Source: JABGQS01 sp963674545
Lineage (GTDB): Bacteria; Bacillota; Clostridia; Christensenellales; SZUA-584
Length of the DNA stretch: 64,000 nucleotides
NCBI GenBank assembly: GCA_963674545.2
Contig: CAXXFB010000001.1
Location: 1 to 64,000, forward strand
Direction: 5' to 3'
The notes beneath the pieces are model-generated. The model did not search any database, had not been told where the DNA came from, and saw only the letters and a program-made list of their open reading frames with translations. Numbering within the stretch: position 1 is the stretch's first letter; every line of letters begins with the position of its first letter. Shown here one piece after another: positions 1 through 9,684 of this stretch. The position numbers were made by a program, and so were the translations under genes.

Positions 1-120
1 AAATATGGTATCCAGATAGCAGTAAAACTTGCACAGGGCGAGACATTAGATGCTAATTACTTCGTAGATCCCGTGCTGTTGACATCAGAAAACATTGGCG
101 ATTATTATAAAGGTGAATAG
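1..120 (+). CDS. Sugar ABC transporter substrate-binding protein, C-terminal end (partial)
   Basis: Frame 1 is open from the window edge to the TAG at 118-120 and encodes 39 residues. The end of the peptide, with DANYFVDPVLLTSENIGDYY, resembles the C-terminus of ribose/xylose-type periplasmic binding proteins (the RbsB, Peripla_BP_4 group), where a D-x-x-Y-F-V-D-P stretch precedes the last helix. The protein would capture a sugar outside the cell for an ABC importer whose other genes lie outside the window. A strong terminator follows, so it is the last gene of an upstream transcript. The following genes (RbsD-type mutarotase, PfkB kinase) fit a pentose-type substrate, but the identity rests on a short tail only. 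Confidence 0.7.
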   Translation, partial: KYGIQIAVKLAQGETLDANYFVDPVLLTSENIGDYYKGE

Positions 121-165
121 AAACAATGGCTATTATATAATTTAGCCGGACAGTAAGTAAAGAAT

Positions 166-213
166 GGGAACCTGCTGTATGGGTGCTCTAATCTGATGGC
201 AGGTTCCCTTTTT
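166..213 (+). terminator. Rho-independent terminator after the sugar-binding protein gene
   Basis: GGGAACCTGC at 166-175 pairs perfectly with GCAGGTTCCC at 199-208, and TTTTT follows at 209-213. It separates the transporter transcript from the catabolic cluster that begins at 259. Confidence 0.9.
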
Positions 214-258
214 GAAAATCACACATAAGTGTTTAAATGAAGGAGACAAAAGAATCTG

Positions 259-1095
259 ATGGCATTAGTCACATTAAAAGAAATACTTGATAAGGCTTAT
301 AAGGAAGGGTATGGGGTTGGTCAATTTGACGTTTTCAGCCTACCCATGCTAAAAGGTGTTTTGGATGCAGCGGAAAAAACGAACTCACCCGTTATACTAG
401 CATATGCAAGAGTATGGCATGATAGGTTTGACGCCAAATATTTTGCGAACATAGTCAGGGATATGGAAAAGGATTATTCTATACCGATAACGTTGCACTG
501 GGATCATGCTGAAACGATGGAGGATATAGACATTGCTCTCCAAAGTGGGTTTACAGGTGTTATGCTGGATGCATCAGCACTTCCGTATGAGGAAAACGTG
601 AAATTGACTAAAAAAGTCGTTGAGAAAGCGAAAGATTACAATAGTTCGGTAGAATCAGAGCTAGGGCACGTTGGTTTTGAAATGGTATATAGTCTTGAAA
701 ACTATAGGTATACTGATCCAAACGTAGCCGGAGAATTCGTCAATGAGACGAATATTGATGCACTGGCGGTAGCTGTAGGTAATGCACACGGAGTCTATAC
801 TTCAGAGCCGAAAATCGAATTTGATATTGTTGAGCAGATAATAGAAAAAACAGGGGTGCCGCTTGTACTTCATGGTTCATCTGGTATACCCGCAGAAGAT
901 ATAAGAAGATGCGCTGAAATTGGTGTATCAAAATTTAATATTTTTACAGACCTTTGTTTAGCAGCTGCTGAAGACACATTGGACGCTCTTAAGAAAGGCA
1001 CTCACTACATGGATACTTTCGAGACAGCTAGAGCGGCAGTCGAAAAAGTTGCCATGGAAAAAATGGCGCTGTTTGGCAGTAATGATAAAAAGTAA
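259..1095 (+). CDS. Class II fructose/tagatose-bisphosphate aldolase family protein
   Basis: Zinc-dependent aldolase of 278 residues, the usual length for the GatY/KbaY/FbaA family. The metal and catalytic positions are visible: H80-W-D82-H83, the E132-S-E134-L-G segment, H177 in G-N-A-H-G, and H205 in L-H-G-S-S-G. Members cleave ketose 1,6-bisphosphates, or related 1-phosphates, to dihydroxyacetone phosphate and an aldehyde in the cytoplasm. The exact sugar cannot be read from the sequence. An AGGAG at 241-245 lies 13 bases before the ATG, slightly long but with no better start nearby. It heads a tight + strand cluster with a dehydrogenase, RbsD-like mutarotase and sugar kinases, consistent with the last step of a sugar pathway. 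No N-terminal microcompartment-targeting extension is seen. Confidence 0.9.
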   Translation: MALVTLKEILDKAYKEGYGVGQFDVFSLPMLKGVLDAAEKTNSPVILAYARVWHDRFDAKYFANIVRDMEKDYSIPITLHWDHAETMEDIDIALQSGFTGVMLDASALPYEENVKLTKKVVEKAKDYNSSVESELGHVGFEMVYSLENYRYTDPNVAGEFVNETNIDALAVAVGNAHGVYTSEPKIEFDIVEQIIEKTGVPLVLHGSSGIPAEDIRRCAEIGVSKFNIFTDLCLAAAEDTLDALKKGTHYMDTFETARAAVEKVAMEKMALFGSNDKK

Positions 1096-1120
1096 GAAAA
1101 TGAGGAGTTAGGAGGCAACT

Positions 1121-2176
1121 ATGAGGACTATGAAGGCATTGGTTTATGATAAACCGGGAAGAAAATATTCGGGTATAAGAGAAGTTGAATATCCGACGTG
1201 CGGAGACGACGAAGTTATCATACGCGTGATGACTGCTTCGATCTGCAAAGGAGTAGAGCATGGACATGACCAGGAAGGTGTTGGTACAGATTTAGCAAAA
1301 TATCCGGTAATTCCAGGACACGAGTTTGCTGGTTATGTTGAAGAAGTAGGCGCAAACGTCAGCGGTATTAAACCGGGTGACAGAGTTACGGCAGATAACA
1401 CTGAATATTGCGGGGATTGCTATTACTGCCGTAAGGAAGAATCGAATTATTGCCCTGTGTTTGGTTCGCTTGGGCATAATATAAACGGTGGTTTTGCTGA
1501 ATATGTGCGGGTAAAGAAGGAAAAAGTTTTCCATATACCCGACAGTTTGTCTTTTAACGCTGCAGCGCTTGCCGAACCAGTAGCTTGTTGTATACATGGT
1601 GTTGACCGCTGTAATATTAAGTTCGGAGAGGACGCAGTAGTTCTCGGTGCAGGCTCGATGGCGCTCATTATGGCCCAGTTGCTAAAGGCAGCCGGCACAC
1701 GCAATGTGGTCGTTATTGCTAGTACGCAAAGCAAGCTCGATATAGCTGAGAAATGCGGACTTAAGACGATAAAGATGTCACGAGACGATTACTCCATCCA
1801 TGAAGCAAAACTCAAGGAGATACTACCGCTTGGTGCGGATTGTATCGTTGACTGCACAGGCAGCGTAGAGCTTGTAGAGCATTCAATGTCACTACTGAAA
1901 AAAGGCGGCAGGATGGTGCAGTATGCGGTGGTCCACAGCCGTGAGCCGATTAAGCTTGATTCTGTGTTGATGTTCAACAACGAGCTCACTTTCACGACTT
2001 CTTTCTGTCAGTCTCACGAGTTCGGACGCAGTGTCCAGGCTTTGGCGGACGGCATAGTAAACGGCGATTTGCTGATATCGGGTGAATATGACCTTGAACA
2101 TTTCTATGATGCCCTTGACTACAACGTAAACGATCGTAATACGTTAAAGGTGGTTGTCCATCCCAACAAGGAATAG
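1121..2176 (+). CDS. Zinc-dependent medium-chain alcohol/polyol dehydrogenase
   Basis: A 351-residue member of the medium-chain dehydrogenase family, probably NAD(P)-dependent and acting on a polyol or sugar-derived alcohol (sorbitol/threonine dehydrogenase-like group). The structural zinc lobe is complete (C97, C100, C103, C111) and the G-H67-E68 motif for the catalytic zinc is present. A Rossmann nucleotide-binding segment V-V-L-G-A-G-S starts near residue 171. The start at 1121 is supported by GGAGG at 1111-1115, five bases upstream. A second ATG at 1130 would leave a 14-base gap and is less likely. It lies 25 bases after the aldolase gene and probably shares its transcript. The substrate is unassigned. 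Confidence 0.88.
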   Translation: MRTMKALVYDKPGRKYSGIREVEYPTCGDDEVIIRVMTASICKGVEHGHDQEGVGTDLAKYPVIPGHEFAGYVEEVGANVSGIKPGDRVTADNTEYCGDCYYCRKEESNYCPVFGSLGHNINGGFAEYVRVKKEKVFHIPDSLSFNAAALAEPVACCIHGVDRCNIKFGEDAVVLGAGSMALIMAQLLKAAGTRNVVVIASTQSKLDIAEKCGLKTIKMSRDDYSIHEAKLKEILPLGADCIVDCTGSVELVEHSMSLLKKGGRMVQYAVVHSREPIKLDSVLMFNNELTFTTSFCQSHEFGRSVQALADGIVNGDLLISGEYDLEHFYDALDYNVNDRNTLKVVVHPNKE

Positions 2177-2244
2177 GACGTAGATTGTGCCAATGCGGTT
2201 ATGTTAACTTGATAACGCCGCTTTATATGAAGGAGATTGAAGAA

Positions 2245-2682
2245 ATGAAAAGAGACGGGGTTATCAATCAGTCGCTTATTAGCGAGCTTTCGGGATTGGG
2301 ACATGGTGACAGTTTTATGATATGTGATGCAGGTTTCCCTATACCCAAAAATGTGACCAAGATTGACCTTGCTTTAGCATTTAATATACCTACGTTTAAA
2401 CAATGTATAAAATCAGTGCTTGATGAAGTGGTAGTGGAAAAAGTATATTTTGCTGCCGAGATGGAGGGGCTCAATAAGGAAGGTGCGGATTATTTGCTTA
2501 AGCTGTTTACCACACAGAAGCCTATAATTGTGCCCCAGGCCAAGCTGGCCGAGATGGCAGAAAACGTTAAGTTTATTCTCAGAAGCGGTGAAACATTGCC
2601 GTATTCAAACATTATACTGACAGCTGCTTCAGGCGTAGAGAAGTATAAAAGCGATTTTGTTATAGATATACCTGATAAGTGA
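2245..2682 (+). CDS. RbsD/FucU family sugar mutarotase (D-ribose pyranase-like)
   Basis: The open frame begins at 2185, but family homology begins at M-K-R-D-G-V-I-N-Q. The ATG at 2245 has AAGGAG at 2230-2235 with nine bases of spacing, so this start gives 145 residues. RbsD proteins interconvert pyranose and furanose forms of ribose-type sugars, and FucU proteins interconvert anomers. Visible family marks are L-G-H-G-D near residue 18, D-A-G-F-P-I-P shortly after, and a C-terminal tail rich in Gly/Glu/Tyr. It stops six bases before the PfkB kinase gene, so the pair resembles the rbsD-rbsK arrangement, mutarotase then kinase. That points to a ribose- or deoxyribose-like substrate, but FucU-type specificity is not excluded. 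Confidence 0.85.
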   Translation: MKRDGVINQSLISELSGLGHGDSFMICDAGFPIPKNVTKIDLALAFNIPTFKQCIKSVLDEVVVEKVYFAAEMEGLNKEGADYLLKLFTTQKPIIVPQAKLAEMAENVKFILRSGETLPYSNIILTAASGVEKYKSDFVIDIPDK

Positions 2683-2688
2683 GGGGAA

Positions 2689-3831
2689 ATGAATAGCGTG
2701 TCGGACAAGAATAACAATATTTCCATAGCGGTTGCAGGGACGATGGACCTCGATATCGTGCCCGTGTTCAAGTGGCAGGAGACACGGCCTTTGTCGGAAA
2801 TCGTCGTGCCGGGGCATGTGATAGAAAACAGCAAGTTGACTGTAAACGCAGGCGGCTGTGTATCTAATACCGGCCTAGGGTTGGTAAAACTTGGTATGGA
2901 CGTGCGCCTTATGGGCAAGGCCGGCAGGGATGCTTTTGGTGATATATTGGTTGATCTGCTTGCAGAACACGCCTCGACAGAGCATATAATACGTTCTGAA
3001 GATTCCCTTACGTCCACATCCCTCGTATTGACTTTCCCTGGCCACGATAGGATATTCGTCTACGCTTCTAATTCGGAAGACAGCTTTACGCTGGACGATT
3101 TGGATTTTGACAAAATATCGAAATGCACACTGTTTCACTTCGGGTATCCCAACAATTTTAAATATCTTTGCAGCAACAAGGGTGAAAAATGCATCGAGAT
3201 GTTCAAAAGAGTCAACCGGTTCGATACGGTTACGTCACTGGATATGAGCATGGTCGATACAAAAGCACCGGATCAGCCAGACTGGGAGTCTATGGTACGC
3301 GGGCTGATGCCTTACGTAGATATGTTTGAGCCCAGCATAGAGGAAATATCATATTTTATTGATAATCAAGGCTATGATAAGCTGCTTCAGAGCACTAAAG
3401 ACAGCGGCAAAGACATCACCGAAGTGGTTACGCAGGAATATATACACGGGCTTGCTCAAAAGCTTATATCGTGGGGCGCAGGAATAGTGCTCATAAAATG
3501 CGGTGCAAAAGGCATATATATGTTGTGCAGTGATGAAGAGCGGATGAAGGGTATATCCTCCAAACTGGGGCGTGATATGACGGGGTGGTCAAACGTGTCG
3601 CATTTCGAACAGGCTTATAAGCCTGACAAGTTCTGCGCTGCAACAGGAGCAGGCGATATAAGTATAGCGGGCTTCATTGCCGCAATAGTACGGGGATACG
3701 GCTGGGAGAGGTGCATGCAGCTTGCTGCCGCAACGGGCGCAATGTGTGTCACAACATACGATACCACATCTGCCGTATGCAGATTAGAGGAAATAGACGC
3801 CAAGATAGAAAGAGGATGGGAAAAACTGTAG
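2689..3831 (+). CDS. PfkB family carbohydrate kinase
   Basis: ATP-dependent sugar kinase of the ribokinase fold, 380 residues, somewhat longer than the usual 300-330. The N-terminal family signature is seen as G-G-C-V-S-N-T-G-L-G-L-V-K-L-G near residue 52. The catalytic C-terminal motif A-T-G-A-G-D has its base at D323. The extra length lies mainly in an insertion of charged residues between about 215 and 310. GAGGGG at 2681-2686 is only two bases from the ATG at 2689; the in-frame GTG at 2698 has a better spacing of 11 and could be the real start. Position directly after the RbsD-like gene suggests phosphorylation of a pentose or deoxypentose, which is an inference. Confidence 0.88.
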   Translation: MNSVSDKNNNISIAVAGTMDLDIVPVFKWQETRPLSEIVVPGHVIENSKLTVNAGGCVSNTGLGLVKLGMDVRLMGKAGRDAFGDILVDLLAEHASTEHIIRSEDSLTSTSLVLTFPGHDRIFVYASNSEDSFTLDDLDFDKISKCTLFHFGYPNNFKYLCSNKGEKCIEMFKRVNRFDTVTSLDMSMVDTKAPDQPDWESMVRGLMPYVDMFEPSIEEISYFIDNQGYDKLLQSTKDSGKDITEVVTQEYIHGLAQKLISWGAGIVLIKCGAKGIYMLCSDEERMKGISSKLGRDMTGWSNVSHFEQAYKPDKFCAATGAGDISIAGFIAAIVRGYGWERCMQLAAATGAMCVTTYDTTSAVCRLEEIDAKIERGWEKL

Positions 3832-4019
3832 CTTACTGGTTTTCCCTGGCAGCGGCTATATATCAGAGATAAAATGCAGGTGAAAACAACAGCTAAATGC
3901 GTTTGCCGAAGTAGCATAAAATATTTTAATAAACAACACCGGCTTTCATGCGTATTGTTAGATCCTTGGTATGCTGAAAGCTTCTTGCATTATCAATTTC
4001 TCTAAAGGGAGCTAAAGTG

Positions 4020-5535
4020 ATGGTTCTTATTGGTATAGATATAGGTACGACTGGCTGCAAAGTCTGCACATATGATGGCAATATGTGCCTTCTCGGCAGT
4101 GCCTATAAAGAGTACCCTTTAATTTTCAGCGCTGGTTTTGTCGAGCTTAGTTCGGATGTCGTTTTTGAATGTGTATCGTTGTGCATATTGTCTGCATTGT
4201 CTGGTATGGAAAAGAACGAGGTTGTAGCTATCAGCGTATCATCAATGACGGACACGTTTACGCCTTTTGGCAGGGATGGCAGGCCGCTCATGAATTCTAT
4301 CGTTTCATTCGACCAGCGGGCGGTACGGGAAGCGCAGTTCCTTGAAAGAGAATTTGGCAGGGAGGAGCTATTTAGCATCACAGGCCTTCCGATGCACTCA
4401 ATGTACCCGGGCTGCAAGATTCTGTGGCTCAACAAAAACATACCAGAAGTTGCATCGAAAACGTGGAAATACCTCTCGTATGAAGATTTCATACTCTGGA
4501 AGCTGGGTGCACCAGCTGTATCCAGCTACTCAATGATAGGCAAATCCCTTATGTTCGATATGCGAACGCTTGAGTACAGCGACGAGCTGCTGAGCGCCTG
4601 CGGGGCAAAGAAAACTCAGCTACCGGAGCCGGTGCCTTCAGGAACACTAGTGGGGCGCGTTTCAGCCGAAGCTGCACAAGCTTTCGGGCTGCCGGTTGGC
4701 GTAAAGCTGGTTTCCGGCGGCTTCGACCAAGCATGCTGCGCACTTGCGTTCGGTGTGCTGGAGCCGGGGGATATGCTGAACACTATAGGCACAAACGAAA
4801 TAATCTATTTTCCGATAGACAAGAAAAACGGGTATAGCCTCTATGATTCAAACATGAATTTCTCCTGTCACGTCACACCGGGCGGCTATGGTTCATATGC
4901 ACAGATATTCAATGCAGGAGGCGCCTTTAAATGGTGTCGTGACACATTGTTCGCACAGGAAAAACAGCAGCTTCCGGATGTGTACAGCTTTATTACATCC
5001 CATTTCAAACATGAACCGGAACAGCTCTTGTTTCTGCCGTTCCTGTCGGGGATAGGCACGCCGGATATGAATAGCGGCATAAACGCAGCATTCTATGGAA
5101 TTCAGCTGGGAACAGACAGATATGCGCTTGCACAGGCGATCATAGAAGGAATTAACTGCGAATCCAAATATAATTTTGACACTATTTCGAAAATAATCGG
5201 CGTAAAACCGAGTAATATTACCGTTTGTAGGCGGAGGCTCAAGATCGGACTACTGGATGCAGCTAAAGTCGGATATGCTAAACATAGAAGTAAATGTGCC
5301 GAAAAATGCCGAGCCGGGAGCAGCTGGAGCAGCGATACTTGCCGGTGTGGGCTTCGGTGTGTTCAAAGACCATATAGAAGGAAGCAGGCTTTACAGCAAA
5401 ACACTTGAATATAAGAAATATAAAGCAGATCCGGACATGCACGCCAGACTATCGGAGAAGGCTGAAAGGTATTATATCTTCAGAGAAACAGCATGTAAGT
5501 CTTGCGGGTTCACAGAGAGTCTGCGGCACAGATAA
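4020..5535 (+). pseudogene. FGGY-family sugar kinase with a single-base frameshift
   Basis: The first frame reads a normal FGGY kinase N-terminal lobe (G-I-D-I-G-T-T-G-C-K near residue 5) and most of the second lobe until about 5228. It then runs into unrelated residues and stops at 5408. The adjacent frame continues the family from the same point: G-G-G-S-R-S-D-Y-W-M-Q, then A-G-A-A-I-L-A-G-V-G, ending at TAA 5533-5535. Removing one base at about 5229 (TGT-AGG to TGT-GGC) joins the halves into about 504 residues, normal for the family. The break falls in the conserved GGG adenosine-binding motif, so the truncated product should be inactive. ATG 4020 is preferred over GTG 4017 because AGGGAG at 4006-4011 is then eight bases away. 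A sequencing error cannot be excluded. Confidence 0.85.
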
Positions 5536-5560
5536 AAGATAATTTGAGCGGAGAATAAAA

Positions 5561-7045
5561 ATGTCTTATTTAATGGGAATCGACCTTGGAACATCAAGTG
5601 TAAAAGCGATAATAATGGATTTAGAAGGAAATATCTTAGGATTAGCGCAGGAAGATTATAATGTCTGCTCGTGCGCTCCGGGCTGGGCAGAGCAGGATAT
5701 CGAAGTGTTATGGAAATCTGCTGAAATAGTAATTAAGAAAGCAGTTGTCAGTGCAGGTATAAGCTCTTGCGATATCAAAAGCATAGGGCTCTCCGGGCAG
5801 ATGCATGGATTGGTGATTCTTGATAAAAAGATGAAACCGATTCGTCCGGCAATAATTTGGGCAGACCAAAGATCAAAACAGCAAATTGATAAAATATACA
5901 GCATAATAGGGAAGGATGAGTTTAGAAAAGTAACGCTTAACTCACTCAGTACAGGCTTTTTTGTCTGCTCATTGATGTGGGTAAAGGACAACGAGCCGGA
6001 AAACTATAATAAAATATATAAAGCAGTCCTTCCAAAGGATTATATTAGATTTAAATTGTGCGGAGAACTTGCAACGGACGTAACTGACGCTGCATCGACG
6101 GGTATCTTCGATATTGCCAACCGGCAGTGGGCGTTTGACTTGATAGATAGAGTCGGGATTGATTCAGACCTTTTCCCCAGCCATTACGAATCGTATCAAG
6201 CAGCCGGGGAGATAACTGATGAATGCGCGAAAAAGACGGGACTGTGTATCACAACCCAGGTCGTCTACGGCGGAGGAGATTCGCTGATGCACTCTGTCGG
6301 GAACGGCATAGTAAAACCGGGGGTAATCTCCGCCAATATCGGGACTGCCGGTCAGCTTTCAAGTGCAGTAGACCATCCGGTATACGATAAACATTACAGG
6401 ACCAATACATTCTGCCACGTAAGGGAAAATCTGTGGATAATCTTCGGCGGGCATCTGAATGGCGGGATCATAATGAAATGGTTGAGGGACAACTATTTCC
6501 CGCACCTGTCCTATGAGGATTTCAGCGCTTTAGTTGAAGAGGTCCCGGCCGGTTCGGACGGAACGCTGTTTCTGCCATACCTAACCGGCGAGCGTACGCC
6601 TTACCATGACCCGTTTGCAAAAGGCATTTTCTTTGGTATGACATTGACGCATAACTATAAGCATATGATAAAAGCCGCTATGGAAGGTGTTGTGATGTCT
6701 CTAAGGCTTACACTGGAGATATTCAGGGAAATGGGAATCCCCATGGAGCGCATCGTTGCTTCGGGAGGCGGTGCAAAAAGCAGCGCTTGGCTGCAGATAC
6801 AGTCAGACATCTTTGATGCGCCGATATACACTATCGAAGGCAAAGAGGAGGCTTGCAGAGGAGCAGCCATAACGGCCGGTGTCGGGGCGGGGATATATGA
6901 ATCGTTTGAAAAGGCGTGTGAAAATATAGTGAAGCTCAATCAGAAGATAACGCTGCCGGATAAAGAGAACGTCAAGGTATACGATGATGCTTTTGAAAAA
7001 TATAAGCTGTTATATCGGAATAATAAAGATCTTTTCAGAATGTAG
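5561..7045 (+). CDS. xylB: Xylulokinase-type FGGY kinase
   Basis: Intact 494-residue FGGY kinase that phosphorylates a ketose, by family most likely D-xylulose to xylulose 5-phosphate, in the cytoplasm. The N-terminus carries G-I-D-L-G-T-S-S-V-K (phosphate loop). G-Q-M-H-G near residue 79 and I-W-A-D102-Q-R are the xylulokinase substrate-side motifs. G-G-G-D240-S has the expected catalytic aspartate, and the late G-G-G-A-K-S-S-A-W motif binds ADP. It begins 25 bases after the broken FGGY kinase, and a CGGAGA lies before the ATG. Two FGGY kinases side by side suggest that one served a different ketose, or that this copy made the other dispensable. XylB fits the motifs best, though ribulose or other ketose specificity is possible. 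Confidence 0.85.
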   Translation: MSYLMGIDLGTSSVKAIIMDLEGNILGLAQEDYNVCSCAPGWAEQDIEVLWKSAEIVIKKAVVSAGISSCDIKSIGLSGQMHGLVILDKKMKPIRPAIIWADQRSKQQIDKIYSIIGKDEFRKVTLNSLSTGFFVCSLMWVKDNEPENYNKIYKAVLPKDYIRFKLCGELATDVTDAASTGIFDIANRQWAFDLIDRVGIDSDLFPSHYESYQAAGEITDECAKKTGLCITTQVVYGGGDSLMHSVGNGIVKPGVISANIGTAGQLSSAVDHPVYDKHYRTNTFCHVRENLWIIFGGHLNGGIIMKWLRDNYFPHLSYEDFSALVEEVPAGSDGTLFLPYLTGERTPYHDPFAKGIFFGMTLTHNYKHMIKAAMEGVVMSLRLTLEIFREMGIPMERIVASGGGAKSSAWLQIQSDIFDAPIYTIEGKEEACRGAAITAGVGAGIYESFEKACENIVKLNQKITLPDKENVKVYDDAFEKYKLLYRNNKDLFRM

Positions 7046-7318
7046 ATATAAAAAAGCAGCTTTACCGTACGGCTGTATACATGTAAAAGACAATGCTTTT
7101 AATGGATTTGCAATTTTGATCTCGACAGAGGTTTGGCTGGCTGCTATTTCGCGATGCGCTCAAGATGGACTTTAAAGGCTTCCTGCTATGCTGGATTCAG
7201 TGCCTGAAGCGCAGCGCTGTTTAGCCGGTTCGGGAACAACACTAGCTATGCAGAGTGATTTTGTTATAAAAGCGGATTATCCGCAGGAATAAATTTATAA
7301 AAAAGGAAAAGGACAACA

Positions 7319-8164
7319 ATGAATAAGATAACAGACATTTTTAAACTGAGGAATAGTTATGAAATACCATGCATTGGATTCGGAACATGGCAAATGCCAG
7401 ACGGTGAAGCCACAGCAGCAGTAAAGTCGGCGATCGATGCTGGTTACCGCCATATCGATACAGCGGCAGTATATAAAAATGAGGTTAGCGTCGGGCGGGG
7501 CATCGCCGAGTGCGGTGTAATGCGTGAAGATTTGTTTGTTACAAGCAAGGTTTGGAATACTGAACGTGGCTACGACAAAACACGGCGTGCGTTCGACAAA
7601 ACAATAGCAGACCTAAAGCTCGATTATCTTGATTTATATTTGATCCACTGGCCTGCATCATCAAGCCAGTTCGAAGACTGGGAAGATAAAAACGCATCGA
7701 CGTGGAGCGCATTGATCGAGCTATATAAAGAGGGCAGGGTAAAGGCTATAGGAGTATCGAATTTTATGCCTCATCATTTAAAAGTGCTGATGAGCAGCGA
7801 GATACAACCGATGGTAGACCAGATCGAGTTTCATCCGGGCCAGATGCAGGACGAAACAGTTGATTTTTGCAGGAAGAATAATATATTGATAGAAGCATGG
7901 AGCCCTCTCGGCACAGGAAAGATGCTTGAAAATGAAGTGCTCATCGGTATCGCCCGGAAATACAATGTATCGGTTGCTCAGCTATGCATCAGGTGGTGCT
8001 TGCAGAATGATGCGCTGCCTCTGCCAAAGTCAGTTACGCCATCCCGTATTGCAGAGAATGCACAAGTTTTCGGCTTTGCTATTGAAGATGACGATATGAG
8101 TACAATAAACGCTATACCGTTTTTTGCCGGTTCAGGTTTATATCCTGACGAAGTTGTCTATTAA
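7319..8164 (+). CDS. Aldo/keto reductase (AKR5-like, 2,5-diketogluconate reductase type)
   Basis: A 281-residue NADPH-dependent reductase with a complete catalytic tetrad, D47, Y52, K77 and H110, in the contexts H-I-D-T-A, V-Y-K-N-E, S-K-V-W-N and L-I-H-W-P. The family reduces aldehydes and keto sugars to alcohols in the cytoplasm. A-rich AGGAAAAGGAC lies before the ATG. It is separated from xylB by 273 bases containing no gene. In that gap GCGGATTATCCGC at 7273-7285 is a short palindrome of unknown meaning. It could detoxify or recycle an aldehyde from the neighbouring sugar pathway. The substrate cannot be predicted. Confidence 0.9.
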   Translation: MNKITDIFKLRNSYEIPCIGFGTWQMPDGEATAAVKSAIDAGYRHIDTAAVYKNEVSVGRGIAECGVMREDLFVTSKVWNTERGYDKTRRAFDKTIADLKLDYLDLYLIHWPASSSQFEDWEDKNASTWSALIELYKEGRVKAIGVSNFMPHHLKVLMSSEIQPMVDQIEFHPGQMQDETVDFCRKNNILIEAWSPLGTGKMLENEVLIGIARKYNVSVAQLCIRWCLQNDALPLPKSVTPSRIAENAQVFGFAIEDDDMSTINAIPFFAGSGLYPDEVVY

Positions 8165-8280
8165 AGATAAAACTCTTTAAACAGAAACGGTCTGCTTTAA
8201 AGAAAGCGCTGGCATAGCCAGCAGCAGGAAGGCAAACGGCTGCGAGCATTCACTAAAATCTTTATCAATCAGGAGGTAAT

Positions 8281-9477
8281 ATGTCAAATAAAATTCGGGA
8301 AACATTTGAAAAGAACAACGGAATGTTTCGCTTGATACCGGTATTTGTACCGAGACGCTTTTCGCGCCCAGGCAAGCGGCTAAGACTGCATCCGGATGAT
8401 TACTTTGCTCTGGGGACAAAGAGAGGCGCAATAAAGGAACGGTGGTTCAGCAGCGTTATCCCTGCTATGAACGGAGAGCTTGCACCGGAAGATGAAGGCA
8501 TGAGCTATGTATCGTATAGTGATGACCCAAACGAAAAATTTCTGCTCAAAGAAGCAGTGGATGAGTTGGGAGCCGAACTCATAGGAGACCGCCTGATGGA
8601 AGAGTACGGAACTTGGCCGATGTACTCGAAGTTCTTTGATTATGAAGAGCCGCTGTTTCATCATCTTCACCTTAGCTTTGAGGATGCGGAAAGAGTAGGA
8701 AGGCGGGGCAAGCCGGAAGCGTATTATTTCCCGCCGCAGTACAACAATTATGCCGGTACTTTCCCGCACACGTATTTTGGCTTTGACCCGGATGTTACAA
8801 AAGAACAGGTCAAAGAACGTCTGGCGCTGTATGAGCAGGGCGATAACCGTATCACCGAGATATCCCGAGCATATAGGATACAGCTTGGCACAGGCTGGTA
8901 TACTCCACCGGGGGTCGTACATGCGCCGGGATCGTATCTTACATATGAGCCTCAGTGGAACAGTGATGTCAATTCGGTATATGAAAATATAACGTCGGGA
9001 GAGGTGTATCCCTATGAGTTCCTTGTCGAGAACTGTCCCGAAGATAAAAAAAGAGATCTGGATTATGTTATCAGCTTAATGGACTGGGAGAAGAATGTTG
9101 ATCCAAACTATCGGAAGAACTACTTTAGACCACCTGTCGTATGCAGTGAAGACGAAGCGCATATCGAAAAATGGGTGGTATATGATACACCTTACATATG
9201 TGCAAAAGAGCTGACGGTTTATCCCGGGCAGACGGTGACGATTTGTGACAAAGCTGCGTATGGCTGCATAATTGTACAGGGCTATGGTGAATTCGGCACA
9301 TATGAAGCTGAAGCAGCGGGAATGTTGCGTTACGGACAGCTAAGCGCCGACGAGTATTTTGTCAGCGAACAGGCGGCGCAAAAAGGAGTGCAGCTGACTA
9401 ACAAGTCAAAATGTGAACCGATGGTTATTCTGAAGCACTTTGGACCAAACAATGAAGAAATGCCAAAATCGGAATAA
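8281..9477 (+). CDS. Phosphomannose isomerase-like cupin protein
   Basis: A 398-residue protein resembling type I mannose-6-phosphate isomerases in its metal-site layout: H127-H-L-H130, then G-K144-P-E146-A-Y-Y-F, and H214 in V-V-H-A-P-G. These match the His/Glu/His zinc ligands of that fold. The rest is divergent, with a long N-terminal segment and a C-terminal second cupin-like region after about residue 300 (V-Y-P-G-Q-T-V-T-I). It probably isomerises or epimerises a sugar or sugar phosphate. AGGAGGT directly precedes the ATG with three to four bases of spacing. It is followed 207 bases later by a small single-domain cupin of related flavour. I do not recognise the exact family, and lyxose or other ketose-aldose specificity is possible. 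Confidence 0.7.
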   Translation: MSNKIRETFEKNNGMFRLIPVFVPRRFSRPGKRLRLHPDDYFALGTKRGAIKERWFSSVIPAMNGELAPEDEGMSYVSYSDDPNEKFLLKEAVDELGAELIGDRLMEEYGTWPMYSKFFDYEEPLFHHLHLSFEDAERVGRRGKPEAYYFPPQYNNYAGTFPHTYFGFDPDVTKEQVKERLALYEQGDNRITEISRAYRIQLGTGWYTPPGVVHAPGSYLTYEPQWNSDVNSVYENITSGEVYPYEFLVENCPEDKKRDLDYVISLMDWEKNVDPNYRKNYFRPPVVCSEDEAHIEKWVVYDTPYICAKELTVYPGQTVTICDKAAYGCIIVQGYGEFGTYEAEAAGMLRYGQLSADEYFVSEQAAQKGVQLTNKSKCEPMVILKHFGPNNEEMPKSE

Positions 9478-9684
9478 CTAAATTAGCTGGCATACAAACA
9501 GCGGCGCTGAAAAATATGATTGAATTATGGTATTGTAGACATTAAAGTTGCGGTATTACTTGCGGCACATAGTTATAGTTTTCATGTTAAACTATTTATT
9601 AGATAGAGTGCAGTCAGTATATTAGCCCAAACCATCGTGTTATTGGGACTAGGTTGATCAAGAGTGAATAGGGAGAGCTAGTAA

